Notes under the pieces: generated by a model
What the model saw: the letters and a program-made list of their open reading frames with translations, nothing else
What the model was told of the DNA's origin: nothing
Database searches by the model: none
Made by a program: the position numbers and the translations under genes
NCBI GenBank assembly: GCA_035041965.1
Contig: JAPYMA010000118.1
Location: 124,001-188,000, forward strand
Source: Anisakis pegreffii
Lineage: Eukaryota > Nematoda > Chromadorea > Rhabditida > Anisakidae
Reading direction: 5' to 3'
DNA: 64,000 nucleotides
Shown: one piece after another, positions 28,066 to 39,589 of the stretch
How positions within the stretch are numbered: position 1 is the first letter of the stretch
Layout of the letters: each line of letters opens with the position of its first letter

Positions 28066-29546
28066 ATTTTCTTAAATGAATTTCAATTTTTTAAAGATTT
28101 TTCTTCTTTTTTAGGGAGCTTTTTTTTGAAAGTTCCGTTTCAGCTATTTAAATAGATTTTTCTCTCGCGATGTGCACCTTTGGGAGTGAAATGAAATCGT
28201 TTATCAATGATAATGCGCTCACGACTACAGCTCTAACATGTTGCTACCATTCAAAAACCTCACGATAAATTGGTTTTATTTTATTTACATCTCTATCTTA
28301 TCAGTTTTATCCTATCTTATTATCTCCATTATCGTATCACTTTCACAATAACTCACGCCCCCAATAATCCATTACCTCAACAATAATTACCGGAAATATC
28401 ATCAGTATAGAATGAAGTGAGAATTTTTGAACTATTTGATGAGTAGACGGATTTAGTAATTGTAATGATTTTTTCGATAATGGACTCAAACTTCTGATAT
28501 CGAAATAACTCAAAATCAGCTGGTCAATAACTCAGTTGATATGAGGGCAAAATCATGAACATTCAAATAAATGACAGGTTGGAAACTTAAGAAATCATTG
28601 TTCTTGACAAGTTTCTCGATCTCTATGATTATATCCTTTAAAAATGTCATTTGCTATCGATTATTTCCCCCTCAGCAATATTTGATTCTTTTAAACAACC
28701 GTTTAAAACGGTATTACAGAAAGAAATATCTTAAATTGCACTTCCTTAGTACGCCTGCTTATCAGGCAAAATTGCACTTCATCAGGAAGCCTGACCTGAC
28801 GAACAGTTTGATGAAGAGTTGCATCCTGTAGATTGTTCGTAAGGTCTCCATTAATCCATCCTTCAACGAGCATCTTTGCTCTTCTCTTCAGTGACTTCTC
28901 GTGTGCCCTGTCGGTGCGAGTTATAGAACGCCAATGAAGTCATCTTTTTCTGTTTTTTCTGATGCATTATCGCATTTTGTTGCATAAACAGGCTGGCTTT
29001 TTGAAAACACTTGAACTTTTATTTTCATCAACTGCTGAACAATTTTCCTCTTATTACCATCTTCATCATATTTATCCAAACATGGGAGCCGAAATCAAAG
29101 AAAACAACTTCCATTAGTTATAAAAAGTTTTGAATGCTCAATAGTACTTCACTACTGATGGCATAAAGCATTGCTGGAAGTTCGATTAGGATTTTTTCAA
29201 TAGAAGACTGAAAAAAATTCAATTGTCTCATTTCAATTCCTCATCTTGGATGAAAGCCTGCCGCAAGTAAACAGTCAACATTATTCATTATGGTTCTCTT
29301 TCTGATACCTTGTAGTACTGCGTCAACGAGCGGTTCACAGTAATGCAACCGACCCTCTTTAAGCTCACTAAGTCTAATAAACGTCGTGACGCAGAGTGGT
29401 AACAATCAACCGAAATAAGAGCATTGCTCGCTCTGAACCATACCGATAACAGTCGCAACTTTTATAGGCTGCATAACACGGGCATAGTCGGTTTAAAATT
29501 CGATATCTTGCTCTCAAAACGTTGTTAAATCCTGTTGAATCACAAC

Positions 29547-30880
29547 TTATTGGAGACCAACATTTTTGTCTTCAGTAATCTTGCTCAAGGACACAACTGC
29601 ATCGTGCATACTGTTCCATCTTGTGTCATTCAGCACGACCAATCTCTTACTCAGCTCCTTGTAGAGGGAATCGGCGGTTATTGTGCTTTGGTGATTTTGG
29701 TAATTCCATAACGATTTCACCTTCGCTAAAGCAGCCCCATAAACTCTTCTAAATGCAACGTTATTAGGAGCCTTCTCCGAATCCTTGATGGCGATTAAAA
29801 TCCAAGTGTGTACAGCACGTCTACGTCTCATATGGGCTGGTAACATTATGTTGTTTACTTCTTCCTGATCACCCATTTCAAACAAGAATAAAAATTCTAC
29901 TTCCTCACTTGTCGATGGACATTTATCATCTTCACTTTGAACAAGCAGGCTTTCCACAGCAGCATCTTCTGCATCGCCTATTCCAATCTCGTTACACTTA
30001 GGCGCCAACGATTCATGAAGCAAATTTTCAGTTTCTCCAAATTGTTAAAAAGCTTTGGCAAAATTGCGTGCATTATCTGTGGTAGTCATCACAACCTTTT
30101 TCTCGATGCCAAATTCAATATGAATCATCTCAATTGCTCCAGCGACAACATCATATGTACGAACTCTTTCCGCTCTCAAACATGGCAGAACACCACTTTT
30201 CTTCTCCCTCGTTTCCTTGTCCGACCAGTGGACGGTCATTTCCAAGTACCTCTTTTTAGCAGTCGTCCAGCAATCGGTGGTTGTCGCAACCCATTCGATT
30301 TTGCTAAGCGTACTGAAAATAAAATAGTGTATGATCTTTTTTGCACGCTAAACAAGAAACAACAACAGTCAATACATTGAAGAAAGCAACAAAAAAGGAT
30401 TGAATGAATATGGAAACCCTATATAGAAGGAATGAAAATGTGTTTGCCTGATCTTTTGTTCCTTCTCATCATACAACGCCAAAATCTTTCTTATGATGAA
30501 TCTTCTCGATGGAACTACCTTGAACAAAACAACTGACAGTTTAGTTTGATTTTGGTGTTTGCACAAAATTTCTATAGCTATGCGTTTGTCAGACATTTCA
30601 GATTTGCCTGAGCTGAAACTCAGCTTCGTTTCTGATACGATTTCAAGCTCGATTTTCAATAATTTTTCAGCTGTCTGACAATTCTAACATACCTTTGACG
30701 AATCCAGTGCACTGCTGTACCTTCAGAACCATAAGCTGTCGACAGTTTGCAGCGAATGCATATCAAAAACTAGCAAATCCACAAGCGTCTTGTCCAAGGC
30801 ACTTTGGGGGATGGCTTGTTCGTAAACATTGCGGATGGAGTCTTGAACTGATCATTGTCGATCACTGGTGGACGGACTTT
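29547..30880 (-). pseudogene. hAT transposase remnant
   Basis: Pieces in order on the minus strand: LVDLLVFDMHSLQTVDSLWF followed by a stop (about 30815-30730), VPSRRFIIRKILALYDE (about 30535-30470), VATTTDCWTTAKKRYLEM (about 30300-30235), TTDNARNFAKAF (30080-30045) and LNDTRWNSMHDAVVSL (about 29635-29590). These match the usual hAT order: N-terminal helix, PSRR region, DxWT strand, the TDNAxN motif with a catalytic Asp, and the TRWNS motif. Stops and frame changes interrupt it. A further degenerate piece lies at about 28960-28800. It is related to the transposase piece at 36247-36745. Confidence 0.8.
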
Positions 30881-31869
30881 CAGGACGCGAGTTACTTTTA
30901 GAACCTCCCACACTCTCAAGTTTTGTATCAATGAGTAAGCCTTACAGCAATATATACAAAACTTTCAAATTTATAAACCATAATTTTGCGAATCATTGAT
31001 ACAAATGGGATTTGCGTATAACTGTTTATTTGCACAATTACTCAAACATGAGTAAATAAACCTTACAATAGTATAATAAATTCACGCATTCATAAAGACA
31101 CATTCGATTCTATGAGTTGAATGTTAATGGTAAGAATAATATTGATAACACTTTGAATTAGTAATGACGTTTTAAAGTAATAACATTTTAACATTTTCTT
31201 AAATCATGACATTTCAACATTTTGAACATTCTAACACTAATAAGCGAACTAGCGCTGAGATACGCATTTTTCAACAACAATGAAAATAAGGATAACGATA
31301 ATAAAAATAATAATCTTGCCTTCATAACCAAATAATTCGTAAAATAATGGAATTTGCGAGAGGTTTCGACGCAAAACGTCAGCTTCAGTCGCAGGAGTAT
31401 TGGATATTGAAGATGGTGTGCATGTGCAACTGACTGATATGTTAAGTCCTTGGTAGATTAATTCTAAAGGATTAAGGTAATCCTTGGCGGTTACCTATGA
31501 GCATCTTTATCCCTGGCGGTTACCTATGAGCACTAATAAGCAATAAAATTTTCTCTGACTTAGTGGCAATTTCAGCAACACCAATAAGAATCATGTTTGG
31601 AATAATAAAACAAAACTAAGATAGCAATAAAGCAAAACCATTCAAAGTGAACACTATCAGATATAATATTATATCCGATAATGCTCAATCGTATGATTCG
31701 TCGGTTATACATGCTTACATTCACGAAGAGTTAAAGGAAGTACTTAATGGCATAAGGCTTTCTTTACCCTACTCGTTCGTATGGGCACATTGCGGAAGAT
31801 TTATTTGTGTGATATTTGCTAAATCTATATTTCATACAGTTCTTTCATCACCGCTTCCTTCACTAGAGG

Positions 31870-33268
31870 TTAGGCCACGGTTTGCATGGGATCTCGAGAT
31901 CCCGAGATTTGAGTTCTGATCCCTCCCCCCCCCCAAGTTTTGAAAAATCCCGGGATCTCGGGATTTGATGAAGCAAGTCATTTCATACGATTTTGGCAAT
32001 TAATTCATCTCGAATCACGCATTAATCATTCCGAGATCATTCAGGTGCGGTAAATTGTGTTGTGCATCACCCTCCTTTGAACACGATGTTGAAAAAATCT
32101 GTACAATGCTCCGATGACATTGAGCAGGTTCTTGCCGCTCTAAAACTCCCATACTAACAAAGTGAGCACGATCGGAATGAAATAACAGACTTATGCAATG
32201 TACTGGAAGTTTTCGAAAATGCTATCAACACATTATGTCGCCGAGATACCGATTTATTCAAAGCAGATTAAACGCTGAAGTTCTCTGTCGATGCATTGAA
32301 GAAATTGAATATGAAGATCGCTAATGACCTCTTGTGTGCACTTGTGGTAAGGAGCGCGATATATGAACGATCCTGATTACGTGCAGAAGGGAACAGACGG
32401 GGTATGCGATTGTTAGAGAAAATATTGTGAAGCTGATAGTGGATTGATCTTCGAGGCACTTCGGTACGAAGAGAGAACAAAATGATGATGTTACATTAAT
32501 CTCATCGATAGCAACAGACTCTTCTCAGAATACGAATGATCTCTCTTAAGGAAAATAGAATTGATGCTGAATCTTGAAAGGTGTGAAAGTTCCGCAAGCT
32601 GTAAAAAAAGCAATGACGTGAAGAGCAGAGTAATCTCTGAAATGCATTTGTAAGAAGAGACAAAGGAAAAGAAAAATATGAAAATTGTATAATTGAAAAA
32701 AAAACGAAAAATATGACATTGAATATGAAAAAAGTGTACGAGTTTATCAAAACGATCCCAGCAACGAGTGTCGAAAGCGAGCGCGCTTTCTCAACGCTTT
32801 CCTTTTTTTATTCAAAACTGAGAACGCGAATAACAATGGAACTATCAACGTTGTCACGTTTCTCAGAGCTTGTTTCAAACAGCACTGAATTATATGTTAA
32901 ATGATAATTGTTGGATGCGCCTACTGCGCCTACTACGCATGGCTTCAGCCTAAGCGTAGCCTAAGCCTAAGCCTGAGCTCGCTAGCTAGCCTCTGTTGCA
33001 GCATCGAGCGATCTACGGCTACGCTTAGATGAGGCTGAGGTCACACTTACTTAGGCTGAGGCCATGCGCAGTAGGCGTGGCATGCGCGAGCGTGCTTGCG
33101 TGCGACCCCTCCCCCGAAGTAAAAAGTGCCAAAATGTGTTTAAACATGCCACGCATCGATTTCTCAAAATTTGTTCAATCACAGGATAATATCGGGATCG
33201 AAAATTGACCCGGTCTTAAATCCCGATCCCGGTGTTGAAAAAACGTCGGGACTTTTCAAAGCCTAGGT
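31870..33268 (+). mobile_element. Second hAT fragment nested in the 6.6 kb element
   Basis: On the plus strand, LCNVLEVFENAINTLCRRD (about 32190) followed by a TAA, then the hAT dimerisation motif PATSVESERAFSTLSFFYSK (32758-32817, open frame 32713-32904). Outside these, near 31885-31965 and 33190-33255, are GGGATCTCGGGATT-type palindromic words that look like subterminal arrays, with TAGGCCACGG and, reversed, TAGGCTTTGA at the presumed ends. I found no convincing target duplication, so the borders are approximate. It is broken by stops. Confidence 0.6.
32927..33077. repeat. Foldback element with GCCTAA words
   Basis: The outer arms match as an inverted repeat: CGCCTACTACGCATGGC from 32927 against the reverse complement of the end at 33077, with two differences over about 27 bp. 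The interior carries GCCTAAGCCTAAGCC, the complement of the nematode telomere hexamer TTAGGC. It lies inside the nested hAT fragment, downstream of its coding part. Confidence 0.65.
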
Positions 33269-33776
33269 TAGACTCTTGAATGTTATAACAAAACATCATG
33301 TTTAATCTCCTCTCACGACTCACCAATCGCAACACAGCCACATAGCATAATGAGCTGAAATGTGATGGTAGTGTTGCACCAAAAGCAAACATTTGAACTG
33401 AGAGGGTACGATACGGTAGGCTTGAATTTGGTGCAGTGTTACAGCACAAATTTTTGTTTGCATATCTTAATGGTGGGAGACTTATGCATTCACTCGTAGA
33501 CGTACGGTTAGCGGAATTAGTTCGCTAATCCGCCATCGTTCGAGAAAAAATAGCTCGCTAAACCGCTATCCAACGACAATAAATTCGTATTGATGAAAAA
33601 TTCCGCTTTTCAAACACCATAATACCCATCTCTGGTACCGGCTATGATACATGACGCTACTTAAAAAGTAAGTGATGGGTGTGCATAAAGCATCACCAGC
33701 AAATCTGTTAGCTGGAGAAGTTGATAACTAATTGTTTCGAGCAAAACCTTGACAGTGTGCTTTAACGATCAGGTAA

Positions 33777-34380
33777 ATGTTTGTTTGTGTCTCCGTTCTT
33801 GCGAAGAGTTTACTTTTAGGTTCCACCTGTATGTTAATTTTGTGTGCGATGATTTGGACAGCGAATTCTGTTGACATTGAATGTCATCTTATTCAGCTCG
33901 AGGATGAATGGCCAAACGAAGGACAAGATGAAAAAGATGGTTATCTAATGTTGCAATTTGTAAAATAATTGCATCGGCGATCGAGCACAAGGATGATCAA
34001 ACTCATTCGCTTATCAGAGCGATGCATCCCAGAGACTTAAATTTGCCATCTGCATCGAACAAACCGACAAAATCTTCAGAAATTTTGAAGAGCTCCTCGC
34101 GCTTTTGACAGCTGGATAAACTTATTGTTGCGCTTCAGCAGTTCAAAAATTGGCTGATGATAATGCGTTGTCATTATTCGGAGAGATGATGAGCAAATAC
34201 TTACAATTAGGTGAGACGGTTGTGAAGCTCGCAGCAAGTCATGGATGGTTCCCATGATTGGAACAGCTTCATGTTGTTCTCCTTTCAAAGAGCGAAAATG
34301 GATGTGCATTGGCCGATAGATTCGTAGCAAGCGGATTCCACATTACCTTTGGAAAAATCATTAAGGATTCCTGGAACTAA
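33777..34380 (+). pseudogene. Unidentified decayed coding patch
   Basis: Three successive reading frames each look protein-like before breaking: VDIECHLIQLEDEWPNE with a stop at 33968; then IIASAIEHKDDQTHSLIRAM in the same frame up to a TGA near 34108; then LADDNALSLFGEMMSKYLQL and ETVVKLAASHGWFP with a TGA near 34255, continuing as LADRFVASGF. I do not recognise the parent protein. The pattern is of a gene fragment or retrocopy with stops and a frameshift, between two transposons. Confidence 0.4.
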
Positions 34381-34413
34381 CTAGCGCCGTGAGTCTAGGT
34401 ATGGCTGAATATA

Positions 34414-34678
34414 TTAAGTATGGCAGAAAGTTTTCGGGCAGTTACTCCTAAAATTTCGAAGTTTCATAACTCGGTTCAAATAATTCGAATTATTTTCTTA
34501 TCCATAGCTTGGATTCAATGCTCCCAAAGACCCCAAATTAAAAGAATGAATCAAGTATGGGTATATTCAGATAGCACGGAAAATGAGCTTATTAGGTATA
34601 AGAACTCTACAATAAAACGCAATATTCCATTGTATCAGTTGGCAGCGTAGCTGTCCGGGAACTTTCTGCCACATCTAA
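34414..34678. mobile_element. MITE with 32-bp inverted ends and TA duplication
   Basis: The two ends match as inverted repeats at 25 of 32 positions around the shared core TGGCAGAAAGTT. A TA dinucleotide flanks each side (34412-34413 and 34679-34680). The size (265 bp), lack of coding capacity and TA duplication fit a Tc1/mariner-type nonautonomous element. Confidence 0.7.
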
Positions 34679-35306
34679 TATTTGATGACGATGATCGAAT
34701 CGAACAATTGAAGGTGATTTGAAATTTCTTGTGGATATGTTACAATTTTAATATGAAAAAAAGTAATTCTTCGAAAAATTACCAGTTTCCTTCTTGTGAC
34801 ATAAACAGTACCTAGATTAGATTAGAATAACATTCATATGAAGGCAATCGAACTGAAGTGAACTATCAAATAAACGTGATGATGAATAAGGGAAAACAAA
34901 GTGGCATATTAATGGAATAATCGGATTAGAAATGAAGTACGGATCTGAATGAGAGATATTAGGAGTAAAAAAGAACGTTTGCAGAGGCTGTTCATTAATA
35001 ATGTACTGATAAAAAGTGTTACACACCAGTGAGATAATGACGACGTAAAAGCAATGGTGAGTATTCCGCTACCAGCTGAGCTATTTTTTCGGTCGTCCAA
35101 TGGCTCGTTGCTTTTTTCATATAGCAGAAATTTGTAGCGATAGCTTCCGCTACAGCAATTATTTAGTGGCACAAAGTAGCGATAACTTATGCTATTTTCT
35201 TTTGTTAGAGTTTTAGCGAACTACTTTTTCTTTCACATTTCCACTAAGCTGCTATTTTCCATATGCGAGAGAATGTTCATTTTTGCAGCATCAAGATATT
35301 TAACAC

Positions 35307-36910
35307 CAGTGTTGGGCGCGCTATCGAAGAACGATAGCGCGCTATCGCTATTCCGCTATCGAAAAGACTTCCGCTGGTCCGCTACCGCTATCGCTATTAC
35401 CCACCGAATCGATAGCGGAGCGCTATCGCTACCGCTACCGCTACCGCTATCGCTATCGCTATCGCCTACTTTAAAAACCTCATTACACCACTAAATGATT
35501 CAAAACTTTCATTAATCAACACGCATTTTTGAATTAAATGTGAGAAACATTACGGAAGTAGACTTTCACGAGAAAATAAATTTTATTTTATGACAATAGG
35601 ACATATTTAAACATTAAAAAAATTTAAAACAATAGAACACAAACAACATTAAAACAACAACAGCATCATTAAAAAAGGCCACAACAAAACATCTTAACAG
35701 CAAAAACATCATCGAAAGTTTATCAGTCACTTTCGAAAACTATGTCAGTGAACCGAATGTCATATCAATAGGTTTGGTTAACAACATATTGTGAAAAAAC
35801 GACAACAACAGAAACATACAAACTATATCAGCACACCGAATATTATATCAATAAATTTGGTCAACAGCATGTTATATAAAAACAACAATAACAGACACAC
35901 ATAAACTATATTAGCACATCGAATATTATATCAATAAATTTTGTCAACAGCACATTATGAAGAAACAACAGGAACATAACAAAAAACCGCAACAGTATTA
36001 TCATCAAAAAATGTTCTTCGTAGGGTATTGTCACAAAAAGATCCCCTTTTTCCTGAAGTATCATCACCAAAAATCCTCTCCTTCCTAAAGTGCCACTTTC
36101 GAAAACTACCTCACAATCAGTGAGTCGAATGTCATATCATTAAATTTGGTCGACAGCATGTTATAAAAAAACAACAACAGAAACACAACAGCATGAAACA
36201 CAACAGTTCAACAGCGAAAACATCATCAAAACAGCGCCCAAAATGCTCATAATTTCTCGTTTCCTTTGATAAACATCAACATATTGAATAATCTATCGGA
36301 AATTCTCGACCGCTTCGCTTGCATGATATCCTTTCCTAGCGAAAACATGCGCTCCACTGGTGCCCCAGAAGGCATGGCTGTGTTATATCTGAAAATTTTT
36401 AACTACTTGAAGTCATGCTAGAGGTATTAATATCTGAAGTAGAAACAATAGGTGATGAACAAGTATTGTTAAAACAAGCATGGAAAACATTATAAAGTAG
36501 CTAAAACAAGTATGACCAACAATATGTGGACCTGATAAACAGTTTAACGAAGCACGTGTCATTCATAAAAGTTGCATCCCCCAGACTATTTTCGAGTTCT
36601 CCATCTAACCATTCTTCAGCGATCTTTTTTGCTCTCTTTTTCAAGGACTTTTCGTGCGATTTGTCGACAGGCGTTGATATAACGCCGAAGAAGTCATGAT
36701 TGCTTGTTGTTGTAACAGATTCTGTACTGTGAATAAACTGATAGCGGAAGATAGCGGAACATAGCGGAGGTTGCTCGCTATCGAACAGCGATAGCGCCGT
36801 TCCCGCTATCGCTATTCCGCTATTCACTTGAACTTCCGATATCGCTATTCCGCTATTCCGCTATTCGCTATTAGCGGACTAGCGGAATAGCGCGCTATTG
36901 CCCAACACTG
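35307..36910 (-). mobile_element. hAT transposon, 1.6 kb, perfect 8-bp target duplication
   Basis: The ends read CAGTGTTGGGCGCGCTAT and, reversed, CAGTGTTGGGCAATAGCG. The flanks TTTAACAC (35299-35306 and 36911-36918) are identical. Subterminal arrays of CCGCTATCGCTATTCCG-type words occupy about 35317-35465 and 36735-36900. It keeps only the C-terminal part of a transposase, so it is probably a deletion derivative mobilised by a full-length relative. The arrays are the same word family as in the 6.6 kb element. Confidence 0.9.
36247..36745 (-). CDS. hAT transposase C-terminal fragment (dimerisation domain)
   Basis: Two pieces join across a 143-bp intron with matching phase: up to 36532 (ending CFVKLFIR) and 36388-36247. 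The joined motif KLFIRYNTAMPSGAPVERMF is the hallmark of the hAT C-terminal dimerisation domain, and the frame closes at a TGA at 36247 after RISDRLFNMLMFIK. There are no internal stops. The N-terminal DNA-binding and catalytic parts are absent, so it cannot act alone. The 5' limit is uncertain because the frame runs on into the terminal repeat array. Confidence 0.75.
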
Positions 36911-37204
36911 TTTAACACATATATTCGCATTCTAGCACTGATAAGTTCTACATTCCTACTCGTGCTCCTTCTAACGGATCGGCATTGAATATTCAATCAC
37001 GCCTTTGTAAGTGCACCACTACCATTTCGTCTGAAATCATTCAATTATGTGACTCTGATTAAATTTCACGGTAGTGCAACGAAGTTCTCTTCATTTGTGT
37101 TCTCTCTAGGAAAGAATAAAATGAGAACCAAACAATCCGGACTCTCAGACAAATGCTCAACGTGCTGATACTCTGGAATAGAAATGAGAAGGTGTAGTGT
37201 GTCC

Positions 37205-37376
37205 TAGCTATGGCATCCGACTGACGGTGGGTCGGAAAAATCCGACAATTTCGGTTGGAATTACGACATTGGGATTCCGACCGAACAATTTGGAAGATCA
37301 ATCGGAGTTCCGACTGTCGAAAATTTAATATGTCGGATTCCGATCGACATGAGATTCCGCTCGGATGCCATCACTA
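37205..37376. mobile_element. Small hAT-like MITE with TCGGAATCCGA words
   Basis: Inverted ends TAGCTATGGCATCCGA and TAGTGATGGCATCCGA (reversed from 37376) match at 14 of 16 positions. The 172-bp body is filled with near-palindromic TCGGAATCCGAC-type words. No clear target duplication was found. A diverged relative lies at 53083-53263. Confidence 0.65.
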
Positions 37377-37826
37377 GAATTATTGACAAGTTGATTCGCA
37401 ATGTTACTAGAAATATGTTGCAGTGAAATATTCGTGACATATTTGAGATTCATTTGAAGATTCTAGTATTTTAGTGTACGTAACCATGAAGCTTATTTTC
37501 CTACCTAATAATTCCTAAATGCTTTAAGGATACAGATTTTAGCTTCTGAAGATGGTTTCATATGTTTGTTATGCATTTTCGGTCAATGACCATAATTTTC
37601 CCAGACTGTAATACGCCATTTTCAAGCAGTCTCTGAAATTTCATTGAAGCCGTTCATTAATTTGATTTAATCATCACACCTTACGTTCGCTTCACAGGTT
37701 GTCTTTATGTTTTCATTGGAATGACTTTTCTTCTTGAGTCACATTTTCGCCATTACCTATTCATCATCTCTCATGCACATTTTGAGTGGTAGCATAAGGT
37801 TCCGGGCATCCTTATTTTTATATCAG

Positions 37827-37905
37827 GCATCTGCAACCCCCGGCCTGCGGGCCAAAACTGGCACGCTGATAATAATTTTTGGCCCGCCAAATGAATTTGA
37901 GAATT
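37827..37905. mobile_element. hAT-like terminal sequence, one end only
   Basis: The stretch beginning CAGGCATCTGCAACC and continuing with GGCCTGCGGGCCAAAAC and TTTGGCCCGCC has the form of a hAT end with palindromic subterminal words. The matching right end was not found, so the element may be truncated by the neighbour that starts at 38382. An 88-codon minus-strand frame at 37958-38224 is unassigned. Confidence 0.45.
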
Positions 37906-38381
37906 TGATTTTAAAGAGGTAAAAAAGAAAAGAAAAAAGTCTTAAATTATTTAGCTACTACACTGAAGATTGTCGATACAGAATTTCCTTATAGACGACT
38001 AACTGTGTCTCCGACACATACATTTTCTCTTCCGTTGGCACGCCAGTCAGTTGCTTGGGAAAATTTTGGCCTGCAGTTAAGCCTACTTGCCCATGGCTGT
38101 CTTGTATATTGTGCCTGAGAAAGTTAGAACAGGTTAACTTTAGTTGATTTAACACGTGGTGTCCCAGAACGGGCGTGCACTTCACTTTGACTGTTGTTGA
38201 AATGTTTTTTGTTGGCAGGGACATTATGAGGTAATATATAATCTTATGAAGCTAAATTGTAACACACGAATCGACGGAGTTATTAATCATTAACACATTT
38301 CTGCCGGCAAGGTAAAGGATATAATTGAAATATCAGATCAATTTGCAACCTCCAGAAGAAGGTTGCAAATTCTTTCTAGAA

Positions 38382-39589
38382 TAGTGTTCCTCACGCTTGG
38401 AAATTCCATTACCCCCTTCGATGGTCTGGCAGGCTGCCATTACCTCTTTTCAACATTTAGCACTTTTCACACAAATTGTCAGGAACTAATCGACAACCAG
38501 TCCAGAAATTCTCCACAATCAGGAGCGTAGTATAAATTTTTTTTTGGAATGAAACAAGTATTTTAGAACTTTATTCATCAACAGCAGAAACCTTAGCAAT
38601 TAAAAATGAAACAAAATATTAGTTTGCAAAGGAATTTACAAAAGCGACTTCAGAAGATTCCCTAATGTCAGGAAACTATATATGTTGTCGAGCGATTTTG
38701 CATATTTCTCTCAGATTCGGCTGAATTAAGAGAGGTATGCCATATAGCTGAGCGATTTCAATGCACTGTCAAACTCTGTTCCAGTGGTTCTCACACTTGC
38801 AAACACCATTACCCTTTCAACTTTTGAAGACAATTCCTTTTCGGTAAACAATATTTAGTATCACGTAACCGCCGCGAGCAAGAAATCCATCCGAATGTAC
38901 AACAACCACCCGAGCATGCAACGTGCAACAGTTGCCGAACTCGCCGCCCATGTAGAAAACAGTTCGACTGCTATCGTACTACCCATACCAACCATCTGCG
39001 ATCCTGAACTCGCTGCTGACATGAATGCCGTAGCGTAAAAAACACCGGAACTTCAGTAATTTATGACTGTCTAGCCACATCAAACTAGTTGCTGTGTGTT
39101 TTATGATCATATTCGTTTTGTTTCCTGTTTAACTGACCTATGCTTGATTGTATTGATACCTCCTTTCTTCCATGCATACTCATCTCACTGCAAGCTTCTT
39201 CGACAATGAAGGATTTCATTAGTTCAAAAAATGAGTCACCCTTATCGCCGGAAGTGTTAATTGATGATAGGCTAAACATACTGATTGGTATGATGTTTGT
39301 TTTTTATCTCGAGAACTTTAAACAGTACTTGATACTATAATTTTCTTGCTCTTCTTACCCAAAACACCTGACCTTTCTTTGTCACATCCGCTCCTTATTA
39401 CTCCCTTACAATAATTTGCTATTTCCGCGGATAACATCAGGAGCAAATCAAAAACCAATCCGGACTTCATTCGTCAATTGCAGAAACCTCAGCAGTTAAA
39501 AACGAAACGAAATATCATTTTGCTGACCTCTTCAATTACAGCTCCAAATTATCCCCAAGGGATAATTTACCCTCTTTTGAGAACCGCTG
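38382..39589. mobile_element. hAT-like element with perfect 8-bp target duplication
   Basis: The left end TAGTGTTCCTCACGCTTGG and the reversed right end CAGCGGTTCTCAAAAGAGG are similar, and both are flanked by TTCTAGAA (38374-38381 and 39590-39597). A second left-end-like sequence (CAGTGGTTCTCACAC) lies at 38782, and an internal 58-bp segment at 38568-38625 recurs at 39464-39521, so the element is internally duplicated or nested. A GC-richer open frame of 59 codons, 38859-39038, lies inside. Confidence 0.75.
38859..39038 (+). other. GC-rich open frame inside the 38382 element
   Basis: The frame is open for 59 codons between stops and reads MYNNHPSMQRATVAELAAHV then STAIVLPIPTICDPELAADM. Its base composition is clearly richer in G and C than its surroundings. 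I do not recognise it. It could be a captured exon piece or part of an unfamiliar transposon protein. Confidence 0.3.

Larger units (their letters stand above)
27067..33634 (-). mobile_element. hAT transposon, about 6.6 kb, decayed
   Basis: The left end reads CAGAAATGGGCACAC and the right end, reverse-complemented, CAGAGATGGGTATTA. Flanking 8-mers GTACTGGC (27059-27066) and GTACCGGC (33635-33642) match at 7 of 8 positions, as expected of a hAT target duplication. Just inside each end are arrays of CGCTATTCGCTAT/GCTAATCCGC words. A broken transposase lies on the minus strand at 29547-30880. A second hAT fragment in the opposite orientation and a foldback element lie within it. The element appears inactive. 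Confidence 0.8.

Noticed and set aside
37059..37301. 80-codon minus-strand frame
   Set aside because: It overlaps the small MITE at 37205 and has no coding features.
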